The position numbers and the translations under genes are program-made. DNA of 64,000 nt. It comes from Ignatzschineria indica (lineage in GTDB: Bacteria; Pseudomonadota; Gammaproteobacteria; Cardiobacteriales; Wohlfahrtiimonadaceae). The stretch covers positions 248,001 through 312,000 of the forward strand of contig NZ_QEWR01000002.1 of NCBI RefSeq assembly GCF_003121925.1. The letters are read 5' to 3'. Below the pieces are notes generated by a model. The model was given only the letters and a program-made list of their open reading frames with translations, was not told the origin of the DNA and made no database searches. Of this stretch, positions 35,557 through 45,557 are shown in pieces. Positions within the stretch are counted from its first letter, which is position 1; each line of letters opens with the position of its first letter.

Positions 35557-38301
35557 CTATTTTTTCTTTTTCTTATTTTTCTCTTCATTAATAAGTTTTT
35601 CATAGAGTTTAAATAGATATTCAACTCGTTCTGTACTATCTCGAAATGGTGCATCTCGGTAGAGTTTTTCAACAGCTCTATCGAGAGTCTCATGAGCTTT
35701 TAATAGATCTGCCGGCATTTTGTCTGGATCATAGAGTTCCGCTAAAGTCTTGTCCGGATAGCGAGCTCTAGCCCGTAAAATTTCTTTGGCAAGCTTTTCA
35801 ATCTGTTCCCGGCGTTGAGGTCCGATATTTTGAGGCCAGGGGAAGGTGTTATATACAATGTTAGCTGAGTACCTGTAGTCTGACTTTAATCTACCAGCAA
35901 TCAACCTCATCCAATCATTATGTATAATAGATGTTAATATACCAAAATCATATAATGTCCCATTATCAACAAATAAATTAGCATTAGTTGTAATAATATT
36001 GCTATTCATAAATCCTATAGGTATGTATTTTCTTTTTTCTGAGGTTGTTCTGGGTATTAAGATATAGTTTTCAGCTTTGGGAGTCCTAATTTCACCAAAT
36101 AGGTGTGGTATATTTGCTAATTTTCTAGTTGATTTTTTTGTACTTAAAGCACGATAGCTTTGTATTTCACGAAATTTTTTTTCTAAAAGAGGGTGATTAA
36201 ATAAGTGAATAGGAGGGGGATTTGTATGAAACCATAAGCACCATCGTTGAATATTATTTAAGTACTCTTGTGCCCCAACTATTTGAAAAATATATTGTTC
36301 AAGAGAAGGGATTTCAGATAGTAAATTATTTTTTTCATCTACGGATAATAATAATTCTCCATTATCGACAGGAATACTTCCGCAGATAGCTAGGTTAACC
36401 TTATTAATAGGATTAGATCTATTTTTAATGGCAATATTATTTCCTTCAGTTAAATAGGGACTAATGTTACTAACAGAGATTTGATGCCAATTTTTATTGA
36501 TTTCTCGATAGATAAATTTATTCTTTTTTATGAAAGTATCTTTTTTAAAAGATAAGCCAATTATTACTACATATACAGAGGCTTTATCCTTGGCATTATT
36601 TGCCCATAAAAATGACTGATAAGCAAAGTCAATTTCCAAACCTAAGTCAAAAATAGGCTCCCATAATGGTGCAACTTGAATACCTTGACATATTGAGTTA
36701 GTTGCAACTAATGCCATTTTTGCATTCGTTTTTTGAATGTACTGAGCTCCAAGCCAAAACCAAGATGTTACATAATCAAGGGATTTAAAAGTTTTAAAGC
36801 CTTTAAATACAATTTCCATATCTTCAGATTGCTCTTCTGAACGGCTATTGACGCCACCAAAAGGTGGGTTACCGACAACGTAAACCTCCTCACCTTTGTT
36901 AGCTGGACAAAATCCTACCCAATCGGTTCTAAGGCTATTACCTTGAATAACATTTCCACTTTCATGTAAAGGGAGTGTTGGGATATAACTTTTTAAAGTT
37001 CGATTAAACTCATAATTCATCTGATGTTCTGCAAGCCATAAAGAGAGTAGGGCTATCTCGTGAGCAAAATCATCTATTTCAATGCCGTAGAAATGATTTA
37101 GCCGAATATTCGACATCATCATCTCAGGATCTTCATTCAAATCAGAAAGAGCTTGATAGATACGGATTTCTAATTTTCGAAGCTCTTTAAAGGCAATAAT
37201 TAAGAAGTTTCCCGAACCACAAGCTGGATCAAATACCCGAATATTGCCTAAACGCAATAACAGTTCTTTAAGTTTCTTTTCGCTATGCCTGCTTTTGATA
37301 AATTCCTCTTCTAATTCATCGAGAAAAAGAGGGCGTAATACTTTCATGATATTAGGAACAGAGGTGTAGTGTTGCCCTAGTCGACGTCTTTGATTCTCAT
37401 GAATTACCGCTTGGAACATCGATCCAAAGATATCCGGATTAATTTCAGACCAATTAAGAGAGCTGCACTCTAGTAACATCCTCCGAGTACGAGCGTCAAA
37501 TTTAGGAATGGTCTCTTCATCCTCAAATAACTTACCATTAACATAAGGGAAGTCAGTGAGGTGAGATGGTGAACTTTGGCGTAAATCGGATGTAGGCTCA
37601 CTATTTAAAATCGAGAATAGAGATTTTAAAAATGGCTTTAAATCTGAACCATCTGTTTTGGTATATTTAGCAACTGTATCGCTAAATTGGTTTTTCTTGA
37701 AAATGTCGGTATCTTCTGCGAAAAAACAGAATAATAGACGGGTTAAAAAGACATTGAGAGCATGAATCTCTTGGTCTGTAGTAAGATTGTTTTTATAACG
37801 TATTAGATCAAATAGCCTACTCAGTCGTTCTGCTGCCTTTACATCAGCGGGATTATCGGTATATTCAGCTCCTTTTTCATATCCAGCTAGCGGCAAAAAG
37901 AAACCATACTCTTTATGAAGCTCTGTAAAGGGGCAGTCGATCATCTCATCATTTTCAACATCATAAGCTAGGATGTCTTGATAATCGGTAATAATGATAA
38001 AAGCGATATTTTTGGATTGAATGATACTATTTTTCTTTAAAGTATCTAGTGTATCTAATAGCTTAGCTCCATCTTTAATGGGTTTAAAATAGATTCCTTT
38101 TTGATTAGCAACCTCTCCTTCTAAAGGTGCTAAAGCAACATTAATGTTGTCGTTATCGCCAGAAACAGTCTTTTTTAAACGAGTAATAGTAGATTTAGGG
38201 AAATCATAAAGATGTAAAAATTCAAAGATAAAATTATCGTAATCCTTGTTTTGAGTAAGTTTTTCTAATTTATCGAATAATTCTGTTTGATTGATCGCCA
38301 T
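35557..38301 (-). CDS. MmeI/YeeA-like N6-adenine DNA methyltransferase
   Basis: A 914-residue class I methyltransferase and first gene of the operon. The N-terminal part (about 1-170) resembles the MmeI N-terminal region (FIFEFLHLYDFPKSTITRLK, then a YGFFLPLAGYE stretch), but no intact PD-(D/E)xK triad is evident. A helical spacer (about 180-320) precedes the catalytic domain: SAM motif FDPACGSGNFL near 356 and catalytic NPPFGG near 477. A target-recognition region (about 600-800) and helical C-terminus follow, ending in a poly-Lys tail. It would mark self DNA by adenine methylation and define the recognition sequence. With the nuclease function apparently lost, cutting is likely given to the GIY-YIG partner. 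Confidence 0.87.
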   Translation of the reverse strand: MAINQTELFDKLEKLTQNKDYDNFIFEFLHLYDFPKSTITRLKKTVSGDNDNINVALAPLEGEVANQKGIYFKPIKDGAKLLDTLDTLKKNSIIQSKNIAFIIITDYQDILAYDVENDEMIDCPFTELHKEYGFFLPLAGYEKGAEYTDNPADVKAAERLSRLFDLIRYKNNLTTDQEIHALNVFLTRLLFCFFAEDTDIFKKNQFSDTVAKYTKTDGSDLKPFLKSLFSILNSEPTSDLRQSSPSHLTDFPYVNGKLFEDEETIPKFDARTRRMLLECSSLNWSEINPDIFGSMFQAVIHENQRRRLGQHYTSVPNIMKVLRPLFLDELEEEFIKSRHSEKKLKELLLRLGNIRVFDPACGSGNFLIIAFKELRKLEIRIYQALSDLNEDPEMMMSNIRLNHFYGIEIDDFAHEIALLSLWLAEHQMNYEFNRTLKSYIPTLPLHESGNVIQGNSLRTDWVGFCPANKGEEVYVVGNPPFGGVNSRSEEQSEDMEIVFKGFKTFKSLDYVTSWFWLGAQYIQKTNAKMALVATNSICQGIQVAPLWEPIFDLGLEIDFAYQSFLWANNAKDKASVYVVIIGLSFKKDTFIKKNKFIYREINKNWHQISVSNISPYLTEGNNIAIKNRSNPINKVNLAICGSIPVDNGELLLSVDEKNNLLSEIPSLEQYIFQIVGAQEYLNNIQRWCLWFHTNPPPIHLFNHPLLEKKFREIQSYRALSTKKSTRKLANIPHLFGEIRTPKAENYILIPRTTSEKRKYIPIGFMNSNIITTNANLFVDNGTLYDFGILTSIIHNDWMRLIAGRLKSDYRYSANIVYNTFPWPQNIGPQRREQIEKLAKEILRARARYPDKTLAELYDPDKMPADLLKAHETLDRAVEKLYRDAPFRDSTERVEYLFKLYEKLINEEKNKKKKK

Positions 38302-38444
38302 TTATGAAACCTATAAGAAAATTACTATTAATCGAATAGGGAATAGTTTATCACTTTTAATATTTTTTAAATGACTATCTAATTATTACATGGTAGCTAT
38401 CTATTTGATCACAATCTTCTATTTTACAGATATATTTGATTTCA

Positions 38445-39410
38445 CTATACCGCCAACAGATAGATAAATCCTCCGATGGTTAGTGGGGATAGAATGGTAC
38501 TTAGTAACAGTGCCGAGGGCATATTTTTTTCTGCCACTTTATATTCGATTGCAAATACAACGATGATCGGCATTGCCGGAATTGCCATTGTAATCACCGC
38601 TTGAGCAACTGTTTTATGATCGAGTCCCAATGCAGATGCCGCAAAATAGATCGCTGCCGGTGCCGCAATATTCTTTAATATAACAATAAACCATGTTAAA
38701 AAATCTAATCGAATTTTGTAGGCGGCTAACATAATCCCGGAAGCAAAAAGGGCGACTCCGGAGGCTGATGATCCCAATAAATTGAGGGATTTACCAAAAA
38801 GAGAGGAGAGATCGAGGCCTGAAAAGACAATAATAACAGCAAGAATTGGTGCCCATACTAAAGGTTTTTGTACAGTCTCTTTTAAGTGCTCAATAAATAT
38901 GGAGCCGGCATCTTCTTCTATCTCTTTATCATTTTCTGCTTGCTCACTCTTCATTTTTCCGACCGTTAAAAGATAAACAGTGAAGGGGACGATCGTAACG
39001 TTAATGACGATACTACCGATAGCCATCGGTACTGCACCAGATGTGCCGAAGACACCTTCAAGAATTGCAGGACCAAAAAAAGGAACGGCAGGTCCGGCAA
39101 CAGCAACCGCTACTAATGCGCTAGCGCTAAGGGATAATCTTAGTAAGAGGCGAGAGATAAAATAGACAACAATATAGGTAATAACAACACCTGCAGTAAT
39201 TGTTGTAAATAAGGGGAGACTTTCAATTAAATATTCGCGAGAAGTACTGATTGTTCCGGCAAAAATTGCCATCGGAACGGCATATGTTAAGACCATTCGA
39301 TTTAAAATCGGCGCATCACTACTGGTGAAATCATGGTGCCATGAAGCGAAAAAACCGAGTAACAGCGTTACAACTATAGGGAGCGTTGTATCTAATACAG
39401 TCATCATCAT
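38445..39410 (-). CDS. AEC-family transporter (auxin efflux carrier type)
   Basis: A 321-residue membrane protein of the AEC (auxin efflux carrier) family, which includes bacterial malonate and malate carriers such as MdcF. It has two sets of about five helices separated by a short acidic cytoplasmic loop near residue 165 (KMKSEQAENDKEIEEDAG). Features include LTYAVPMAIFAGTI near 43 and the AITMAIPAMPIIVVFA repeat near 275. ATG 39410 is preferred over the GTG nine bases upstream because AAGG lies eight bases before it. It stands between two defence operons and has no obvious link to either. The substrate is unknown. Confidence 0.8.
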   Translation of the reverse strand: MMMTVLDTTLPIVVTLLLGFFASWHHDFTSSDAPILNRMVLTYAVPMAIFAGTISTSREYLIESLPLFTTITAGVVITYIVVYFISRLLLRLSLSASALVAVAVAGPAVPFFGPAILEGVFGTSGAVPMAIGSIVINVTIVPFTVYLLTVGKMKSEQAENDKEIEEDAGSIFIEHLKETVQKPLVWAPILAVIIVFSGLDLSSLFGKSLNLLGSSASGVALFASGIMLAAYKIRLDFLTWFIVILKNIAAPAAIYFAASALGLDHKTVAQAVITMAIPAMPIIVVFAIEYKVAEKNMPSALLLSTILSPLTIGGFIYLLAV

Positions 39411-39825
39411 ATCGATCACCTTATTTGGGAGTGGTAGCTTCTTGTGGTAGGTATTTTACAAATCTTTATAAGATCTCCTCTTTATAATTTTTATAAAATA
39501 TTTTGCAAATGTTTTCCATCTATTTTTGAATATACATGAATATATATTTAAAAATATATATTCCAGTTGATGTTTAAGTGATGTTTAAATGATATTTAAG
39601 CGACAGTAGATGGAGGATTTGTAGCGCTACTCTCTCAAAATGGGGCTTAAATCTTCAAAAGTGGTTGATCTATATGCAATTATTGAGTTTTATCATAGAC
39701 AATATTCCTAATAACCCGTTAATATTGTATCTGGTAGATCAATTTGAGAGGCAGGGTATCGATACTGCCGATTACATTAATTTCCCAATCATTTCAATAC
39801 ATTGATATCTTAAAAGAGAGGCTTT
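39411..39825. other. Intergenic region with decayed repeats
   Basis: 415 bases between divergent genes. At about 39530-39603 there are TGAATATA / ATATATTTAAAA words and then three imperfect copies of TGATGTTTAAG. No gene or RNA is recognised. Confidence 0.55.
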
Positions 39826-40533
39826 ATGGGCGCTTCCGCTGCTGCCGGTGGTTTTATTATTGTTATCTTTATTGCCATCCTTGGCTTTCTACTCTTTTTA
39901 GGATTGTGGATCTATCGCCGGCGTTATTTACGAGGATCGAGGGAGATCTCTAAGCTCAAACTCTTTGGGATCAATCTATCGATGGTGATTACGGTTTTCC
40001 CGGCAGTTATGCTTCTTTGGACAATCTTTGTTACAGAAATCACCGATCTAATCGCTGAAAAGCGAGCTTTAGAAGAGCTTAATGAGCGTTATTTTCAAGT
40101 GAAAGAAAATTTGAATTTTGGCGAGATCGTAATCCCGGCACAATCATGGATTAATCTCGATTCCCCCACAGATTATCCATTAGAGAGCCTAAAAGATATC
40201 CGCCAAGGCATCGATAGTGTCCGTTTTTCAACGCCTCAAGGGATTCATCAGATCGAAACTTCTGCCTTTGAGTTCAACTACCGAGGTATTGGTCTTGAGC
40301 TTGCCGAGGCGTATCAATATGAGAAGGATGGTGAGATTCACCATTGCGAAAAAGGATGGATTGTGATGCTCAACTATCCAGAAGGGATCGATTGGCATAC
40401 GCGCTATAGAGCAGAGAATGATCAATGGTTTAATCCTTCAACCTGGAAGATCGATAACTGCTTTGAGATGACAAATGGCGTCGCCGTCTTCGGCGTGGGT
40501 GAATATGGGCTCTATTTGTTGGATAGGTATTAA
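39826..40533 (+). CDS. Unknown two-helix membrane protein
   Basis: A 235-residue protein that I do not recognise. Two hydrophobic helices (about 7-30 and 47-70) are joined by a basic cytoplasmic loop (YRRRYLRGSREISKLKL). The remaining 165 residues are soluble, probably periplasmic, and mix alpha and beta. They include NFGEIVIPAQSWINLDSP and a C-terminal half with three Cys-free aromatic beta stretches (HTRYRAENDQWFNPSTWKID). AGAGAGG precedes the ATG. It is a single gene between two defence operons and convergent with the Wadjet-like operon. Whether it has any part in defence is open. Confidence 0.7.
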   Translation: MGASAAAGGFIIVIFIAILGFLLFLGLWIYRRRYLRGSREISKLKLFGINLSMVITVFPAVMLLWTIFVTEITDLIAEKRALEELNERYFQVKENLNFGEIVIPAQSWINLDSPTDYPLESLKDIRQGIDSVRFSTPQGIHQIETSAFEFNYRGIGLELAEAYQYEKDGEIHHCEKGWIVMLNYPEGIDWHTRYRAENDQWFNPSTWKIDNCFEMTNGVAVFGVGEYGLYLLDRY

Positions 40534-40558
40534 AAGAGGGTATTAAAAATAGGTCATT

Positions 40559-40590
40559 AAACAGATTCTATAAAACAGAATCTGTTGTTC
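40559..40590. terminator. Hairpin between convergent genes
   Basis: ACAGATTCT (40561-40569) pairs with AGAATCTGT (40577-40585) around a 7-base loop. T content after the stem is only moderate on either strand. Confidence 0.5.
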
Positions 40591-40602
40591 TTGCTGATTA
40601 TT

Positions 40603-41196
40603 CTAAAAGTTTAGTTCCTCTTCTAATAATAAGCGATAGATGAAGCCTCCAGCATTGGATAATATATATCTTCCTGCTGCTGTTTTATGCATTAAGGCGC
40701 GGTCAACCATTATATTTTCAATAGATTTGGTCAATGGGGTGGCTATATCACAGGCTTTTAAAATTCTCTCTGCTTCCTCTTCTAAACCGATATCATCCGC
40801 TGTTTGAGTATCAATTCCACCTTTGGGATCTTTAAGTATCTCTGGTGAAATACCTCTAATTGCTAATCCACGACATAATACAATCAGAATGACTTGAACA
40901 TTTGCCCCAACTTCATTTAAGGTATCTCTTTCTGGACGAGCAATGTAATAAGAATCATCACCAATAGCGATGATTTCAAATCCAAGTAGGTCATATAACT
41001 TTTTATAGATATCGATATGTTTGATTAATTCAGAAAATTTAGCTGATGGAATGAACTCATTATTGTGTATATCATATTTATTGATCACTTTTCCGCTAAT
41101 GAAATCTTTATAAATCTCCTTGGTGGCAATGGGATCTAACTCTGCAATATTTACAATAGACTGATTTTTTGGAATTGCATCAAATTGTGTCTTCAT
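40603..41196 (-). CDS. jetB: JetB/MksE-like SMC accessory subunit
   Basis: A 197-residue protein at the end of the SMC operon. Size, position next to the kleisin gene and a predicted mix of winged-helix segments (SELIKHIDIYKKLYDLLGFEI, then a strand-rich YYIARPERD) fit the MukE/MksE/JetB class of tandem winged-helix dimers that bind the kleisin. Its start lies 17 bases inside the kleisin gene, with GGAGAAAAAG before the ATG, so expression is coupled. The direct sequence likeness I can see is weak; the call rests mainly on the operon. Confidence 0.72.
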   Translation of the reverse strand: MKTQFDAIPKNQSIVNIAELDPIATKEIYKDFISGKVINKYDIHNNEFIPSAKFSELIKHIDIYKKLYDLLGFEIIAIGDDSYYIARPERDTLNEVGANVQVILIVLCRGLAIRGISPEILKDPKGGIDTQTADDIGLEEEAERILKACDIATPLTKSIENIMVDRALMHKTAAGRYILSNAGGFIYRLLLEEELNF

Positions 41197-42595
41197 CTCT
41201 CTTTTTCTCCATAAGCTTCTTAATAGGGTAGCTAAGCTCCTGTTGGTTATATCGTATTGTGTTACGTTTTAGCGCAGTAGTAATAACGTATTTTTTATCT
41301 AGAAAGGCTTTAGCATCATAAATATCTTTCAAGGAGTATTGCTCAATTTTATCCGATAGATAGTGATGAATAGCAAGATAGAGATCATCGCAATCTTTAT
41401 TCTGAAATGAGCGCATTAACGATTTAATTCTTTCTACTCGTTTACGCTTGAGAATATGCTCTTTACTATTTTTACCTTTTACTACCGGCATCTGTTTTTT
41501 ACTGCTGAATGCGGTAACACTATCTAATTTTCCTCTGATATATTCATATGTGACTTCTATATTGAAGTTGTTAGGTAACTCAATTAAGGGTTTGGTTAAG
41601 TTGGTACGTGACCAACTCGTTAATTGATTAAAAATTTTGGCAGGTTGAAAGAACTCATGCTGCGGGGAGAGTAATTTTCCTGTTAACTTACTATCTAGGA
41701 GCTCAATGACCAATGAGTTAAGCTTATTGTAGTGTTGTTCAACTCTATTATAGAGGGCACGCTGTTTCTGGCTCATATCGATATAGCGATGTAATTTACG
41801 ACGAATATCAGTAATGATTTCAATAAATGATAATAGACGCATCTCTATAATTGAGATAGTTCTCGCTTCTTCATAAAAAGTGGAATGATTTAGTTTTTCT
41901 CTTATTTTTCTAATAAGGTAGATTGCTGAAGAGTCTTTTGTCATAGCCTCTTCATTGAGAAAAGCGAGCGTGGGCAATATATTGCGTTGATAAATATGTG
42001 CAATCTCTTTAAAAGCTTTTTCTACTTGTTCTGTTGGGGTATGCTTTTCAAAATCGTGACTATCTACAATTTCAGATAAACGTTTGGCATTGCCATCTAG
42101 CGCCCTGACATTATGCTCTATTTTAGAAAAGACATCCTGCATGGTATCCATTAAAGCATCAATATGCTCCATAAATTCAGGATGATAGTGACTATAATTA
42201 TCTGTATTTTGATTAAAGTAATCATAGAATATTCTAATTTGTGAATAGATAACGTCTAAATCTGGTTGCCCGAGCTCTCTTAGCCTTGTGGAATCGATAT
42301 TTTTAATCACCGAAAGTAGATCATTTTTGATACGAAAAATGCCTTTTGCATTATCAATATATGCTATCTGGTTACATTGATTGAGGTTGTGAAGCGATAA
42401 TGCAGAGGCGATCCTCTTCTGATCGTTAATATCCGCTACTCTTTGTTGGATATAATTCTCTAATATGCCTTCATATACAAATATCTGGAAATCTGAACTC
42501 TTTCTAGGCTCTTCATTATAGTAGTCAATGACATTATAAAATATCTCAACGTGCTGAAAGAGAATAGCAAGCGTATTATGTGCATTAGTTTTCAT
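41180..42595 (-). CDS. jetA: JetA/MksF-like kleisin subunit
   Basis: A 471-residue, almost wholly helical protein. The N-terminal 100 residues resemble a winged helix (SSDFQIFVYEGILENYIQQRVADINDQKRIASALS as landmark 33-67). The middle (about 100-300) is long helices with heptad character, and the C-terminal part is basic (HILKRKRVERIKSLMRSFQ). This layout fits MukF/MksF/JetA kleisins that bridge the SMC heads. It lies eight bases behind the SMC gene and overlaps the small accessory gene by 17 bases. It would hold the SMC motor closed around plasmid DNA. Confidence 0.78.
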   Translation of the reverse strand: MKTNAHNTLAILFQHVEIFYNVIDYYNEEPRKSSDFQIFVYEGILENYIQQRVADINDQKRIASALSLHNLNQCNQIAYIDNAKGIFRIKNDLLSVIKNIDSTRLRELGQPDLDVIYSQIRIFYDYFNQNTDNYSHYHPEFMEHIDALMDTMQDVFSKIEHNVRALDGNAKRLSEIVDSHDFEKHTPTEQVEKAFKEIAHIYQRNILPTLAFLNEEAMTKDSSAIYLIRKIREKLNHSTFYEEARTISIIEMRLLSFIEIITDIRRKLHRYIDMSQKQRALYNRVEQHYNKLNSLVIELLDSKLTGKLLSPQHEFFQPAKIFNQLTSWSRTNLTKPLIELPNNFNIEVTYEYIRGKLDSVTAFSSKKQMPVVKGKNSKEHILKRKRVERIKSLMRSFQNKDCDDLYLAIHHYLSDKIEQYSLKDIYDAKAFLDKKYVITTALKRNTIRYNQQELSYPIKKLMEKKRDEDTI

Positions 42596-42602
42596 AATCC
42601 TA

Positions 42603-45557
42603 TTATCCCAAGTTAATTAAACGCTCTTCCATACCAGGAAAATAGATTGTTTTAGCTTTGCCGTAAACGGTAACATCTGTAGCTTGGCAGCAGGAAAGAT
42701 CATGATAGAGATCCAAAACGCTTGCGATAGTCCCCGTCTGTTCAGGCGTGGCCGCAAAGAGGGTAAGATTTTGATCGGTGATAATTTTATAAATCTCATT
42801 TAAATTATCTTCATCAAGCTTACCCACCTCATCAAATACTACCGGCAGTTGTAATTTTAAATCCTCAGGAATCATATTTTTAAACAGGATCGCAAGTAAA
42901 ATAGCATTGACCATGGAGTTGGTCCCATTTGATTGAGGGGTATCCTCTTTCTCTTCATTTCTATAGAAAGAGTAATTCACTTTTTCAATAATTTTAGCGA
43001 TATCAATCTTTTTGGAGGATTTTACATAAAATGTATTATGAAAAGATTGGAGATAATCATATAACTCTTTAGGGTATGTACTATATTGAGTTTTTGACAT
43101 TTTCCTCATAGCATCAACCGCCGCTCTATATTGCGGGTGATATACAAGATCAATAGCGACCCTCTCTAAATTAGAAATTTGATAGCTCGATAGTTGGCGA
43201 TTGAGTCCATTAATATAACTATCGATGAGTTCTTTAGTGGTACTGATGATACGAATCGATGTTGCAACCGTATTATTATGTGCTTCTAGACGATCATGAA
43301 AATTCTTTTTTTGACTCTCTAATGTTTCAAATCTATTTTTAAGAGATTCATACAAAATCTGAAATGATTGGCTAGAGAGACTCACCCGATGCTTCTCTTC
43401 GGGGGAGATCTCAATGAAGCCATAATCAGTAAATATATGTAAAGATCGAAGAATCACATTATTAAGTTCATTGATAGAGTGAATATTATGTTGAATCTTC
43501 TCAATGGTTGATTCGACATATTGAGATTTATAATCATTGATTGATTTTAAAGTAGCAGTTGCGGAGGATAGACCCGTACTATCCAGGAAGCCTCTATAAG
43601 TCAGGGTTAATACTTTTAACTCATCAGCAATACGTTGAATGCTACTCAATTGTTCTTGATGCTGATGATAAGCAGATTTTGAATGATTAAATTGATCTAT
43701 CAAAACATTAATTTCCGCCTGTAAAGCATTTTGTGATTCTCTATAGATACTCAATTCACTCTGATTAGTATCTCGTTTATCTTGGAGCTCTTTAAGGCTC
43801 TTACGCAAGTTAACTTCGCCTGCCAAGTTCGCCAATTGCGCTTGAATCAGCTTATTATCTTTCATCAGTTGTGATCTATTTTGTTGGCGATCTTGCGGAG
43901 ATGCTTTTCTATATTGAAGTAGAGAAGAGCGATCTTTCTCTAATAGACCTATATTGCTCTGTAAATCCTTTATCTCATTAGCTAAATTTAAAATGGCATT
44001 TTCATCGGAGTATCTCTTAAATAAGACTTTAGAGAAGGGATGATCATTTAGAGTGAGCTTACCATCTTGCTGTCCAAATAAATTAGCAAAATCAGTAATA
44101 GTTTGTTGTTCATTTGCAGTGAGAAGGGCAGTGAGACTAGTAAAATTCTCATTTAAGCTGAATAGTATGGAGCTCGTATCTTCTGTAAACTGGTCTAAGA
44201 AATTCTCTCGATTCTGAATACTTGCTAAAGAAGATTTTAATGTACTTAATTGTTGTCGCTTTTGACTAATCTCTTTATCTAGAGAAATTAATCTGCTTTC
44301 TGTCTTAGCGCTATTCTCAAGTGCCTCTATATACTCTTGATTAGATAGCTCTCGCTGTTTAAGATCGTTAATAATCTCTTCAGCTGAAAAAATATTTTTT
44401 TGCGCATAATCTGCTTTTAGGCCTTCAAGATCATTGAGTGTCTGATCAATTTTTTGAGCATTAACTTCTGTCTCTTCAATACGCGTTGAAACAGCAGTGA
44501 TAGAGTTCTCTATTTGTCGGAGCTTTTGGTTTTCAATATTTAATGTTTTTTCCTGCTGATTAGCTTGCTCTTTTAACGATTTTGCTTCTTGAACAAAAAG
44601 ATTGAGGGCATCATTAACATAGTGGGTAATTTCGTTAAAAAGTACTTTTGTATGTGATTTTTTAGAGGTGTATCTATCAAGATTTACTTTAAACTGATCC
44701 CATTGAGGCATTTTCTCCTCTATAAGAGAGAGAAATATTTGCTGTTCTTGTAGGTCTTGCCATTCAGCTAATTTATCCTCTAAATCGAGAAAGATTCCAT
44801 CTTCTTTAACAACACTCGGCCCTCTACTATCAATAATAGAGCCGATAGCGATGGGCAGTGATTGAGTTGAAGCATTGCTAAGATCAAAAGCCATATCTAG
44901 TAAGGCCCTGACAGTTTTAACGCTATCAGAAGAAGATTTCTGAATCATGGGGAGAAGACAAAATCTCGTATGATCATCTTTCGCTGTTGTTCGAGAGTAG
45001 ATCGCTTCGCTAATCATCTTTTTATCTGTGATAAGCAGGCCACCATACTGTTTTGATAAAAGCTTTTCTTTGATTGTTGTAATAGCAATATCTTCATGAA
45101 GCGCCCCGATTTCTTCATTATGGTTAGATGTGGTATTCCAAAATAGGTGTTCAATATCTTTGTATGGATGGGGAACGGCTATTCTGTCGTAATGGTAACG
45201 AGTACTTTTAAAGAGTACCCAACAAAATCCATGGGGATGGCTTGGATTTTCTGCTTCGCAAATAATATAGGATTCGTGACTAGGGAAATAGTAGCGAAAT
45301 GATGCCTCATCAGAAAAGGTAACGCCCCCTGAGGAGAAATTAAATTTATTGGCACTTCCTTTAAAGTTCACTTCAGGTAGCAAAAAGAGCTTAAGTGCTG
45401 ATAGTGATGAAGTTTTACCCTCATTATTACTAGCAAATAGAGCTGCAGATTGATTGATAGGGAGGCGAACATAGTAATTTGAACCTGAGTTAATAAAAAT
45501 TAACTCATTAATAGAGTACTGACTTTGTAAGTTTAAAGATAAGGAATCACTATGCAC
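42603..45557 (-). CDS. jetC: JetC/MksB-like SMC ATPase
   Basis: A 984-residue SMC-type ATPase, the loop-extruding motor of a Wadjet/MksBEFG-like system. The Walker A is ASNNEGKTSS (residues 42-51), a variant of GxNGxGKTT as in MukB relatives. Coiled coil runs from about 300 to 780 with a break near 480-540 that could be the hinge. The ABC signature region is SNGTNSMVNAI near 885, and the Walker B is PVVFDEVGKLDED near 905. GTG 45557 is used with AGGAGAG before it, overlapping the Toprim gene by eight bases. No zinc-hook CxxC motif is seen. Confidence 0.85.
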   Translation of the reverse strand: MHSDSLSLNLQSQYSINELIFINSGSNYYVRLPINQSAALFASNNEGKTSSLSALKLFLLPEVNFKGSANKFNFSSGGVTFSDEASFRYYFPSHESYIICEAENPSHPHGFCWVLFKSTRYHYDRIAVPHPYKDIEHLFWNTTSNHNEEIGALHEDIAITTIKEKLLSKQYGGLLITDKKMISEAIYSRTTAKDDHTRFCLLPMIQKSSSDSVKTVRALLDMAFDLSNASTQSLPIAIGSIIDSRGPSVVKEDGIFLDLEDKLAEWQDLQEQQIFLSLIEEKMPQWDQFKVNLDRYTSKKSHTKVLFNEITHYVNDALNLFVQEAKSLKEQANQQEKTLNIENQKLRQIENSITAVSTRIEETEVNAQKIDQTLNDLEGLKADYAQKNIFSAEEIINDLKQRELSNQEYIEALENSAKTESRLISLDKEISQKRQQLSTLKSSLASIQNRENFLDQFTEDTSSILFSLNENFTSLTALLTANEQQTITDFANLFGQQDGKLTLNDHPFSKVLFKRYSDENAILNLANEIKDLQSNIGLLEKDRSSLLQYRKASPQDRQQNRSQLMKDNKLIQAQLANLAGEVNLRKSLKELQDKRDTNQSELSIYRESQNALQAEINVLIDQFNHSKSAYHQHQEQLSSIQRIADELKVLTLTYRGFLDSTGLSSATATLKSINDYKSQYVESTIEKIQHNIHSINELNNVILRSLHIFTDYGFIEISPEEKHRVSLSSQSFQILYESLKNRFETLESQKKNFHDRLEAHNNTVATSIRIISTTKELIDSYINGLNRQLSSYQISNLERVAIDLVYHPQYRAAVDAMRKMSKTQYSTYPKELYDYLQSFHNTFYVKSSKKIDIAKIIEKVNYSFYRNEEKEDTPQSNGTNSMVNAILLAILFKNMIPEDLKLQLPVVFDEVGKLDEDNLNEIYKIITDQNLTLFAATPEQTGTIASVLDLYHDLSCCQATDVTVYGKAKTIYFPGMEERLINLG

